Assembly: GCA_007129085.1 (NCBI GenBank)
Contig: SKWF01000112.1
Span: forward strand, 1-6,414
DNA: 6,414 bases
From: Balneolaceae bacterium
Lineage (GTDB): Bacteria > Bacteroidota > Rhodothermia > Balneolales > Balneolaceae
Direction of reading: 5' to 3'
Within the stretch, counting starts at the first letter, position 1, and each line of letters starts with the position of its first letter. Position numbers and translations under genes: made by a program. Positions 1 to 5,990 of the stretch are shown piece by piece. The notes below the pieces were generated by a model. That model had not been told where the DNA came from. It saw only the letters and a program-made list of their open reading frames with translations, and made no database searches.

Positions 1-117
1 ATGTCTCAGACTGAAATTTCAGAGAAAATGGAAATTCCACTCGGGACCGTTAAATACAGAATGCGGCAGGGAATGATAAAATTAAAGGATTTTTTAAAAC
101 AAGATATCACTGAATGA
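1..117 (+). CDS. ECF-type RNA polymerase sigma factor, C-terminal end (partial, 5' end outside window)
   Basis: The frame is open from base 1 and gives 38 residues before TGA at 115-117. They read as the recognition half of a sigma region 4.2 helix-turn-helix: SQTEISEKMEIPLGTVKYRM, followed by a basic helix (RQGMIKLKDFL). The IPLGTVK core is typical of ECF (group 4) sigma factors, where this helix contacts the -35 promoter element. The ATG at base 1 lies inside the HTH, so it is not the start; the rest of the gene is upstream of the window. The TGA overlaps the ATG of the next gene (ATGA, 114-117), and that gene encodes an RskA-type anti-sigma factor, which supports the assignment. The sigma factor presumably directs transcription of its own operon and of envelope genes, but no target can be proven from this window. 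Confidence 0.82.
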   Translation: MSQTEISEKMEIPLGTVKYRMRQGMIKLKDFLKQDITE

Positions 118-1196
118 GTGACAATAGCTCACATAATGATTTTGAGTCACTGGCTGTTGGCTATTTGTTAGACGCCCTCACGGAAGAGGAGCGTCTGCAG
201 TTTGAAAAGATGCTGGAGAATGCTACACAGGAGCAGCTCAAAGTATATCGTGAGCTTTCTCATACAGTAGATGAACTTGCTCTTGCCTCAGGCCCTGAAT
301 CTCCATCTGAGGAACTTGAAGACCGAATATTTGACAAAATTGAAGGTGGTGGCAGCAGAGACAAAGGGAGTGGCTCAGGTATGGCGTCCATCATTCCATT
401 ATGGACATATCAATTGGCCGCCGCATTGCTTTTGGTAGGTGTGATTGGGTTTGCCATCTATAACACGGGTGTGCAGGAAGATCTCGATCGGCAACAAATG
501 GTAATATCGGAACTGGAACAGGAAATTGAGTCTAGGGATCAGCTACAGGGTGAGTTTCGTGAACGAGAGCAGACAATTGCACAGCTGCAAAGTGAATTGG
601 AAGAGATGGAGCGTGTGGAAGATAATCTGCGTGAAAAAGAGGCATTGGTGGCTCAATTAGAGAATCAGCTCGATCAACAAGAACAACTACAGCAAGAAAT
701 CAGAGAACAGGAAAATCTTGTTGCTCAACTACAAGATGAGTTGGATCGCAAACAGAATATCGAAGAAGACCTACAGCAGAGAGATGTCCTGATCACAGAA
801 CTCAGGGACGACCTGGAGCGTAAAGAGCAGTTGCTAAATGTGATTGCAGCACGTGAGGTGAAACTTGTCATTATGGGAGGACTTGATCCAAGCCCCGATG
901 GTTATGGAAAAGTACTTTGGGATTCCGAACAGAGACAGGCTGTACTTCAGCTTGCAAATATACCGGCACCACCCGAAGATAAGGATTATCAACTTTGGTT
1001 AATTAAGGGGGAGCAGGATCCAATCAGTGCTGGGGTATTTAACTTCGAGCAACCATCCACCGATCTTTTCTTTAAAGTGGAAAACCTTGATGAATCTCCA
1101 TCTGAGCAGGAAAATAATTTCGCAGTCACCCTCGAGCCTAAAGGAGGAATGCCGCAGCCTACCGGAGATATGTTCCTATTTGGGCAGCAAAACTAA
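114..1196 (+). CDS. RskA-family transmembrane anti-sigma factor with a long periplasmic coiled coil
   Basis: This 360-residue protein should bind and hold the ECF sigma factor encoded just upstream and release it on an envelope signal. Residues about 8-76 form a helical, acidic N-terminal domain (FESLAVGYLLDALTEEERLQ) like the sigma-binding part of RskA proteins. The HxxxCxxC zinc motif of ZAS-type anti-sigmas is absent. A Gly/Ser linker (78-89) leads to one membrane helix at about 96-116. Residues 121-240 are a charged coiled coil of five 24-residue repeats. Residues about 241-358 match the anti-sigma-K (RskA) domain: YQLWLIKG at 292-299, SAGVF at 305-309, and TLEPKGGMPQPTGD at 339-352. Expected topology is N-terminus in the cytoplasm and RskA domain in the periplasm. 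RskA proteins usually lack such a spacer, so this one is long for the family. The start is set by the ATGA overlap, which implies translational coupling; the upstream Shine-Dalgarno is poor. Confidence 0.92.
   Translation: MSDNSSHNDFESLAVGYLLDALTEEERLQFEKMLENATQEQLKVYRELSHTVDELALASGPESPSEELEDRIFDKIEGGGSRDKGSGSGMASIIPLWTYQLAAALLLVGVIGFAIYNTGVQEDLDRQQMVISELEQEIESRDQLQGEFREREQTIAQLQSELEEMERVEDNLREKEALVAQLENQLDQQEQLQQEIREQENLVAQLQDELDRKQNIEEDLQQRDVLITELRDDLERKEQLLNVIAAREVKLVIMGGLDPSPDGYGKVLWDSEQRQAVLQLANIPAPPEDKDYQLWLIKGEQDPISAGVFNFEQPSTDLFFKVENLDESPSEQENNFAVTLEPKGGMPQPTGDMFLFGQQN
474..833 (+). repeat. Five in-frame 24-codon repeats encoding the anti-sigma coiled coil
   Basis: Residues 121-240 of the anti-sigma factor divide exactly into five units of 24 residues: 121-144, 145-168, 169-192, 193-216 and 217-240. 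Each follows the pattern x-x-x-[LF]-x-x-[RKQ]-[EDQ]-x-x-[IV]-x-[QE]-L-x-x-[EQD]-[LI]-[ED]-x-x-[EDQ]-x-[LVI]. The first unit is aligned from its DLDRQQMVISEL core, which matches DLQQRDVLITEL in the last. The array starts a few residues after the membrane helix and ends at the RskA domain. The units are degenerate at DNA level, so this is an old protein repeat and not a recent tandem DNA expansion. Confidence 0.85.
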
Positions 1197-1284
1197 ATCT
1201 TTCCAAATAGTAGATTTACGCCAAAAAGTGCGTTTAAGGTTCCGGGAAAGTCATATCTGAGAAATATCATTTTTTCCAATCCGG

Positions 1285-1367
1285 TTGGTTGATCGCTTCG
1301 TACTTACACATGAACACGGCAATTGAATTGCCAAGTACGAATTTAATTACAAACAAAGATCAACCAA
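1285..1367. promoter_or_regulatory. Three nested inverted repeats in the leader of the lipoprotein gene
   Basis: Three perfect inverted repeats lie inside one another, ending 13 nt before the ATG at 1381. The outer arms are TTGGTTGATC (1285-1294) and GATCAACCAA (1358-1367), 10 bp. The middle arms are TTCGTACTT (1297-1305) and AAGTACGAA (1333-1341), 9 bp. The inner palindrome is GGCAATTGAATTGCC (1318-1332), which folds as a 6-bp stem with a TGA loop. As RNA they would make one long interrupted hairpin, with a 2/16-nt internal loop and a 12-nt one-sided bulge. There is no T-tract immediately after the outer arm, so it is not an ordinary terminator. It may be a translational or transcriptional control element, or a protein-binding operator; which of these, and where the transcript starts, cannot be told from the sequence. 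Confidence 0.65.
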
Positions 1368-1380
1368 ACCTTACATAACT

Positions 1381-2871
1381 ATGATTTACTCAAATATTAC
1401 ATCGAACCTTAAACTCATTGCTCTGGTGCTGTTTTCCACACTATTTGCAATGGCATGCAGCGATGATCCGGTATCCGATATAGATGATGAACTTCGATCA
1501 GAAACATCTACTTACGCCTTTAACGAAGGCCAAGCTCTTGATGATAACGATTCTGCATACCGCGGTGAGCACGACCGTAATTTAGAAGCAGAACTGATGA
1601 TCGAAGAGATGGAAAATGGAAATGCATCCATTACCGTGACTCTTAACAATACCATAAGTGGCGAGGAGTATGCCGTACATGCACATGATATGGCCGACCC
1701 CGCAACCACTGAAAACGGAACTCCCTACAATGAAACACCAAACGCCGACGTATTTGCAGGCGCAATTGAAGGAAACGGCAGTTCAGCCAGCCTAACCAAC
1801 GACACCGATATCTCGTATGATGAGATCATCAATGAATATGAAGCCTTCTTCGTTGTTCATGATCCATTACAAGACATAAGTACTGTTGACTTAACGACCT
1901 ATCTTGTACTTGGTGTATTCGGCCAAAGTCTTGGAGCCGGCGAATCAAGCCTGAGATCAGAATCTTTCAGCTATGCATTTAATGAAGGACAGGCGCTTGA
2001 TGATCCTGAGTCTGCTTATGATGCATCCGGAGAGGAAGGTGATCACCCGAGAAATTTGACGGCTGAACTTCTTATTGAAGAACGCGGAACAGGAGAAGCC
2101 AACGTAACCGTTACGCTGAATAACACAATTGATGGTGAAGAGTACGCTGTACACGCTCATGATATGGCTGATCCGAATGAGACGCCAAACGGAACGCCTT
2201 ACGATGAAACTCCAAACGGTGATGTTTTTGCACAGGCGATTGCCGGCAATGGCAACTCAGCAACTGCAACGAACGAAACCGATCTGAACTACTTGGAGTT
2301 GATTGAAGAGTATGAAGCATTTTTTGTAGTACATGATCCAACACAGGCAATTAGTACTACAGATTTGACCACCTACCTTATTCTCGGCGTATTTGGAGAG
2401 ACTCTTGATGAAGGAGAACCTAATTTGCGATCTGAAACCATAGAATATTCATTCAACGAAGGCCAGGCACTGGATGATCCAGACACTGCGTATGAGGGTG
2501 ATCATGCACGTGATCTTTCTGTAACTATGGTTATCGATGAGGAAATTGACGGTACATCCACTATAAATGTAACCATCAATAATGCAATTAACGGTGAAAC
2601 ATACCCTGTGCATTCGCACGATTTTGCCGACCCTGACACTACCGAAAACGGAACGCCATATGACGAGACACCGAACGGAGATATCTTTGTCGCTGATCTT
2701 GAAGCCGATGGTGGAGAAGTCACAGGATCGAACCAAACAAATCTCTCATTTAATGAATTGACGAGAGAATACGGTGGATTCTTTGTAGTGCACGATCCTC
2801 TTCAAGCTCTCAGTACTACGGACCTGACAACATACCTGATCCTTGGCGAAACAGCACGGGACTTGGACTAA
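1381..2871 (+). CDS. Exported lipoprotein with three tandem His-rich domains (CHRD/SOD-like by motif only)
   Basis: This 496-residue protein begins with a type II signal peptide: a hydrophobic stretch at about 9-25 and a lipobox ending FAMAC, with lipidated Cys26 followed by SDD. The mature protein is an acidic linker and three homologous domains (38-190, 191-348, 349-496). Each contains NEGQALDD near its start, a G[ED]HxR[ND]L motif, a VH[AS]HD[MF]ADP motif, NGTPY[ND]ETPN, and FFVVHDP followed by LTTYL[VI]LG. Conserved histidines are 64/100/102/160, 222/258/260/318 and 375/411/413/471. I do not recognise the family with certainty. The HxH and VVH strands resemble CHRD and Cu/Zn-SOD beta-sandwich proteins, so metal binding is possible but unproven. 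Domain 2 carries a 5-residue insertion (YDASGEEGDHP). No Shine-Dalgarno precedes the ATG. The gene appears monocistronic, with its own leader and terminator. Anchoring in the outer membrane or on the surface is likely. Confidence 0.88.
   Translation: MIYSNITSNLKLIALVLFSTLFAMACSDDPVSDIDDELRSETSTYAFNEGQALDDNDSAYRGEHDRNLEAELMIEEMENGNASITVTLNNTISGEEYAVHAHDMADPATTENGTPYNETPNADVFAGAIEGNGSSASLTNDTDISYDEIINEYEAFFVVHDPLQDISTVDLTTYLVLGVFGQSLGAGESSLRSESFSYAFNEGQALDDPESAYDASGEEGDHPRNLTAELLIEERGTGEANVTVTLNNTIDGEEYAVHAHDMADPNETPNGTPYDETPNGDVFAQAIAGNGNSATATNETDLNYLELIEEYEAFFVVHDPTQAISTTDLTTYLILGVFGETLDEGEPNLRSETIEYSFNEGQALDDPDTAYEGDHARDLSVTMVIDEEIDGTSTINVTINNAINGETYPVHSHDFADPDTTENGTPYDETPNGDIFVADLEADGGEVTGSNQTNLSFNELTREYGGFFVVHDPLQALSTTDLTTYLILGETARDLD
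1492..2868 (+). repeat. Three tandem domain repeats within the lipoprotein gene
   Basis: The units are 1492-1950 (153 codons), 1951-2424 (158 codons) and 2425-2868 (148 codons), each opening with LRSE. Protein similarity is high while third codon positions have diverged: the 14-residue block GEEYAVHAHDMADP is identical in units 1 and 2 (1660-1701 and 2134-2175), yet its DNA differs at nine of 42 bases, all synonymous. This points to old duplications kept under protein-level selection. The last unit ends the protein without the 8-10-residue linker that follows units 1 and 2. Confidence 0.92.
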
Positions 2872-2875
2872 TCGG

Positions 2876-2913
2876 CTAAGGGTTTGCATACAATAATACC
2901 ATGTTACCCTTAG
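2876..2913. repeat. 8-bp inverted repeat just before the terminator
   Basis: CTAAGGGT (2876-2883) and ACCCTTAG (2906-2913) are perfect inverted copies separated by 22 nt, starting 5 nt after the lipoprotein stop codon and ending 1 nt before the terminator stem. In the transcript they could form a second 3' hairpin that protects the mRNA end, or they could be a protein-binding site. With 8 bp and a 22-nt loop the structure is modest and may be fortuitous. Confidence 0.5.
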
Positions 2914-2914
2914 T

Positions 2915-2949
2915 AAAAGGCCGGAGTGGAATAACCTCCGGCCTTTTTT
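2915..2949 (+). terminator. Rho-independent terminator after the lipoprotein gene
   Basis: AAAAGGCCGGAG (2915-2926) pairs perfectly with CTCCGGCCTTTT (2936-2947) around a 9-nt loop, and the stem runs into a T-tract (2944-2949, with more T further on). The GC-rich core followed by U's is a classic intrinsic terminator. It separates the lipoprotein transcript from the ligase operon starting at 3024. The A-run on the left arm would also allow some termination from the other strand. Confidence 0.93.
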
Positions 2950-3023
2950 ATTTTTGATATATACTTGCTTTAAGCCGTAAATATTTAATTATTGCACTTT
3001 GTAATGATTCAAAAATAAATTCT

Positions 3024-4958
3024 ATGGGCGAAGAGCGAGTAAAAGTACCGGAGAACAAAGAGCAGTCTCAGAAATTTTTGAAATACCTGTTGCGGGATGT
3101 TCGTGCAATGGGAAAAATGCTGGAGGAAGGCTGGTTTGAAATTGATAATATTCGAATTGGGGCAGAGCAGGAACTTTGCCTGATTGATGAAAATGCAAAG
3201 CCGGCACCTATTGCCATGGAACTGTTGGAAGAGATTAATGACGACAGTTTTACTACGGAACTCGCAAAATTTAATCTCGAAGCAAACCTGGAACCACTAC
3301 TTTTCGAAGGGAAATGCCTCTCCCAAATGGAGAGTAACATTCAAGAGAAACTGGAAATTGCTCGGAAAAGTGTAAAGAAATTTCATGGTGATGTTGCACT
3401 TGCAGGCGTTTTACCAACCATTCGGAAATCAGACCTGGATATAGCAAATCTGACTCCGCTGCCTCGATATCGTGCACTTTGTGATGCCATAAATAAACTG
3501 CGGGGTGATGAGTATGATTTGAGGATTCAAGGTGCTGATGAACTTCTCATGCGGTTTGATACACCACTTCTTGAAGCGTGTAATACCGGTTTCCAGGTTC
3601 ATCTGCAGGTAAACCCTGATGAATTTGTGAATAAATATAATTTGGCCCAGGCTATAACGGGTCCTGTGTTGGCGAGTGCGGTAAATTCTCCCTTGCTGTT
3701 TGGGAAGCGTTTGTGGAGTGAAACACGAATTGCCCTGTTTCACCAATCGGTAGATACGCGTCAGGTTGGTGATCACCTGCGGGATTCGAGCCCGAGAGTT
3801 ACGTTTGGAAACCAGTGGCTGAAAGACAGTATTTTGGAAATTTACCAGGAAGATATTGCCAGATATCGCGTAATTCTAAGCTCCGAAGTGGACGAAGATG
3901 TTGAGAAGCTAATGAGTGAAGGCAAAGTACCGGAATTGATGGCTTTGCAAATCCACAATGGAACCGTTTATAGATGGAATCGACCGTGCTATGGAATCAG
4001 CAATGGGAAACCACATCTCAGGATTGAGAACAGAGTGTTTCCATCAGGCCCAACCGTGACCGATGAAATAGCAAACGCAGCCTTTTGGCTGGGGCTGTTA
4101 AATGGGATGGATGAAGAATATCCTGATATCCGTGAGAGTCTCGATTTTGACGATGCAAAGATGAACTTTTTCGCAGCTTCAAAACTCGGATTAGATACGA
4201 AATTTAAATGGACGAACGACAAACGATACACAGCAGTTGATCTGATTTGTAATGAGCTACTGCCACTTGCCAGGCAGGGGCTGAAAAATGTTGGGGTTGA
4301 TGATGGTGACATCACAAGCTATCTAGACATCATAGAAGAGCGGACCGAAGTGGGGCAAACGGGTAGTTATTGGACCATCAAATCTTATAATTCTCTATCT
4401 AAATCGGTAACCCGCGAGCAGGCATTGACCGCTACGACAAATGCGATGATTAAAAATCAGAAAAAGGGAGAGCCAGCGCATAAATGGGGACTGGCAAAAG
4501 TAGATGATATGGAGATGTGGCAGCCTTCGTCGCTTCTGGTTGAAGAATTTATGACGACTGATCTATTCACGGTTCAAAAAGATGATATTCTGGAACTTGT
4601 GGCAAACCTAATCAATTGGAGGCGTATTCGTTACGTACCGGTTGAGGACGATAGCAAACATTTGGTAGGTCTTGTTAGCATGCGAATGGTATTTAGAGAG
4701 TACAATAAAATCATCCATGAAAAAGGGGAAGCAAGTACATCGGTGGATGATGTGATGATAAAAAATCCGATTACCATTCACCCGGAAGCCTCCATCCTGG
4801 AAGCGATCGAAATTATGGATACTCAGCAAATCGGGTGTCTTCCCGTGGTGAAGAATAACCGCCTGGTGGGAATTATTACCGAACAGAACTATATGACGAT
4901 AACGAAGCGGCTGTTGCGCGTGCTTCATAACGACAAACCCGGTGGGAAAGAGAAGTGA
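3024..4958 (+). CDS. GCS2-family glutamate-cysteine-ligase-like enzyme fused to a CBS domain pair
   Basis: This 644-residue predicted cytoplasmic protein has an N-terminal glutamate-cysteine ligase family 2 (carboxylate-amine ligase) domain, about residues 20-475, and two C-terminal CBS domains. Ligase signatures are RIGAEQELCLID (44-55, containing the GxExE motif with E48 and E50), FNLEANLEP (83-91), TGFQVHLQV (188-196, with H193) and HLRIENRVFP (331-340). In the family such acidic residues bind Mg-ATP and the acidic amino acid, whose carboxylate is activated and joined to an amine. CBS1 spans about 506-560 (VEEFMTTDLFTV ... LVGLVSMRMVF) and CBS2 about 574-626 (VDDVMIKNPITIHPE ... LVGIITEQNYM). 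CBS pairs usually bind adenosine nucleotides and regulate the attached enzyme. True GshA-type ligases and YbdK lack CBS domains, so the substrate is not necessarily cysteine. No Shine-Dalgarno precedes the ATG. The stop overlaps the next gene's start, so the two are probably co-translated. Confidence 0.9.
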   Translation: MGEERVKVPENKEQSQKFLKYLLRDVRAMGKMLEEGWFEIDNIRIGAEQELCLIDENAKPAPIAMELLEEINDDSFTTELAKFNLEANLEPLLFEGKCLSQMESNIQEKLEIARKSVKKFHGDVALAGVLPTIRKSDLDIANLTPLPRYRALCDAINKLRGDEYDLRIQGADELLMRFDTPLLEACNTGFQVHLQVNPDEFVNKYNLAQAITGPVLASAVNSPLLFGKRLWSETRIALFHQSVDTRQVGDHLRDSSPRVTFGNQWLKDSILEIYQEDIARYRVILSSEVDEDVEKLMSEGKVPELMALQIHNGTVYRWNRPCYGISNGKPHLRIENRVFPSGPTVTDEIANAAFWLGLLNGMDEEYPDIRESLDFDDAKMNFFAASKLGLDTKFKWTNDKRYTAVDLICNELLPLARQGLKNVGVDDGDITSYLDIIEERTEVGQTGSYWTIKSYNSLSKSVTREQALTATTNAMIKNQKKGEPAHKWGLAKVDDMEMWQPSSLLVEEFMTTDLFTVQKDDILELVANLINWRRIRYVPVEDDSKHLVGLVSMRMVFREYNKIIHEKGEASTSVDDVMIKNPITIHPEASILEAIEIMDTQQIGCLPVVKNNRLVGIITEQNYMTITKRLLRVLHNDKPGGKEK

Positions 4959-5899
4959 ATAACGTAGTACCTAAAAGTAAATCATTAAAAGAAAAGTATC
5001 GCGTAATTTCCCACCATCAGGCAGATGAAACCGGTCCGATTGTAATTGCAATTGGTGGAATGCACGGGAACGAAAATTACGGAATTGCGGCCCTCAGAAA
5101 GCTTGACGAGCTATTTACCAAGGGAGAAGGAATTACCGGCGGGGAGTGGATTGGGATTGCCGCAAACACAACCGCACTGAAAAGCCGTGTTCGGTATATT
5201 GATGAGGATATGAACCGGATCTGGTTTCCAAGTATTGTCGATAAAATACGCCGTACAAAAAAAGAGGAGATCCTCTCCAGTGAACGAAAAGAGATAAAAA
5301 AACTGCTGGAGATCCTCGATCCTTATATTTTGAACAATGAGAGAGAAATCATTTTTGTAGACCTCCACTCATTTTCGGCACCCGGCGGATTGTTTGTTAT
5401 AACCCCTAGGAGTGAAAAAAGTGAGAAGAAACTATCAGGGCTTTCCGCTCCTCTTATTTTTGGTATAGATGATGCACTTCAGGGAACGGCACTCCGCTAT
5501 TTTCACGACCAGGGACACATCTCTATGGCGTTTGAGGGTGGCCATCATCACGACCCTGCCACACTGATGAATATGATAGCCTACCTGCTACTGTTAACCG
5601 AGAAGTTTGGGGTGATCGATTCATCCTACATTGATGAGTTTGAGGGTTACAAAGAAAAAATTAAACATGAGGCAGAACGGTTACCCAAAAAAGTGGAGTT
5701 GGCGTATCAACACATCATCGAGCCGGGTGACAAATTTGTGATGCGTCCGGGCTTTGTCAACTTTCAACCGGTCGAGAAAGGAGAATGGTTGGCTGATGAC
5801 CGAAATGGCCAAATTGTTGCTCCTGTATCCGGGTATATGCTGATGCCGCTGTACCAGGAACAGGGAAATGATGGGTTTTTTATCGTAAAAGAATTTTAA
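4955..5899 (+). CDS. Aspartoacylase / succinylglutamate desuccinylase-like zinc hydrolase (M14-type fold)
   Basis: This 314-residue enzyme belongs to the AspA/AstE family, zinc hydrolases that cleave N-acyl or peptide-like amide bonds on acidic amino acids. The first zinc motif is GGMHGNE (34-40, ligands H37 and E40) and the third ligand is H138 in VDLHSF. DMNR (85-88) matches the substrate-carboxylate-binding Asn-Arg, and E194 in FEGGHHHDP is the likely catalytic glutamate. A C-terminal beta domain (about 256-314, with IVAPVSGYMLMPLY) completes the usual fold and length, and no catalytic residue looks lost. The start is GTG in a GTGA overlap (4955-4958) with the ligase stop, preceded by a purine-rich GGGAAAGAGAA. 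The overlap implies translational coupling and a shared pathway. The actual substrate is unknown; succinylglutamate is unlikely to be it, since no arginine-degradation genes are seen nearby. Confidence 0.92.
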   Translation: MNNVVPKSKSLKEKYRVISHHQADETGPIVIAIGGMHGNENYGIAALRKLDELFTKGEGITGGEWIGIAANTTALKSRVRYIDEDMNRIWFPSIVDKIRRTKKEEILSSERKEIKKLLEILDPYILNNEREIIFVDLHSFSAPGGLFVITPRSEKSEKKLSGLSAPLIFGIDDALQGTALRYFHDQGHISMAFEGGHHHDPATLMNMIAYLLLLTEKFGVIDSSYIDEFEGYKEKIKHEAERLPKKVELAYQHIIEPGDKFVMRPGFVNFQPVEKGEWLADDRNGQIVAPVSGYMLMPLYQEQGNDGFFIVKEF

Positions 5900-5990
5900 A
5901 CGTATTATTTCATCAACAATCTTTCGCTTTTGCCTTTACCCTTTTCCCTATATCTTCACTTCCTCAATTCAAATCTATAGTTAATACACT
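5900..5990. other. Pyrimidine-rich spacer between hydrolase gene and scpB
   Basis: From about 5919 to 5970 the + strand is mostly C and T. There is no hairpin terminator after the hydrolase stop, so readthrough into scpB is possible. A TTTTG (5928-5932) and a TATCTTCA (5951-5958), 18 nt apart, loosely resemble the Bacteroidota -33/-7 promoter (TTTG ... TAnnTTTG), with mismatches in the -7 element; this is too weak to call. I see no small ORF here. Confidence 0.35.

Noticed and set aside
1..117. A complete small protein starting at the ATG at base 1
   Set aside because: The residues match the inside of a sigma region 4 HTH, so the ATG is internal and the gene begins upstream of the window.
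1027..1260. 77-codon + strand ORF overlapping the end of the anti-sigma gene and running into the spacer
   Set aside because: It lies in another frame across the conserved RskA domain and its translation shows no recognisable features; it is a shadow.
1196..1276. Possible terminator after the anti-sigma gene (CTTTCC 1199-1204 with GGAAAG 1245-1250, T-run 1270-1275)
   Set aside because: The stem is only 6 bp with a 40-nt loop and is 19 nt away from the T-run, so it does not look like an intrinsic terminator.
1312..1336. GAAC ... GTAC resembling an ECF-type promoter inside the lipoprotein leader
   Set aside because: The spacing is about 17-19 nt and the -10 half is a poor match; GTAC is also explained by the middle inverted-repeat arm.
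1512..2736. Several - strand ORFs of 65-95 codons inside the lipoprotein gene
   Set aside because: They recur because the coding repeats recur; they oppose a well-supported gene and show no domain of their own.
2953..2986. TTTG, 21 nt, TAAATATTT upstream of the ligase gene as a Bacteroidota-type promoter
   Set aside because: The -7 part deviates from TAnnTTTG and the region is so AT-rich that chance matches are expected; the T-run also belongs to the terminator tail.
3429..3776. 115-codon - strand ORF within the ligase gene
   Set aside because: It is antisense to the conserved GCS2 core, and its translation is an incoherent composition with no motif.
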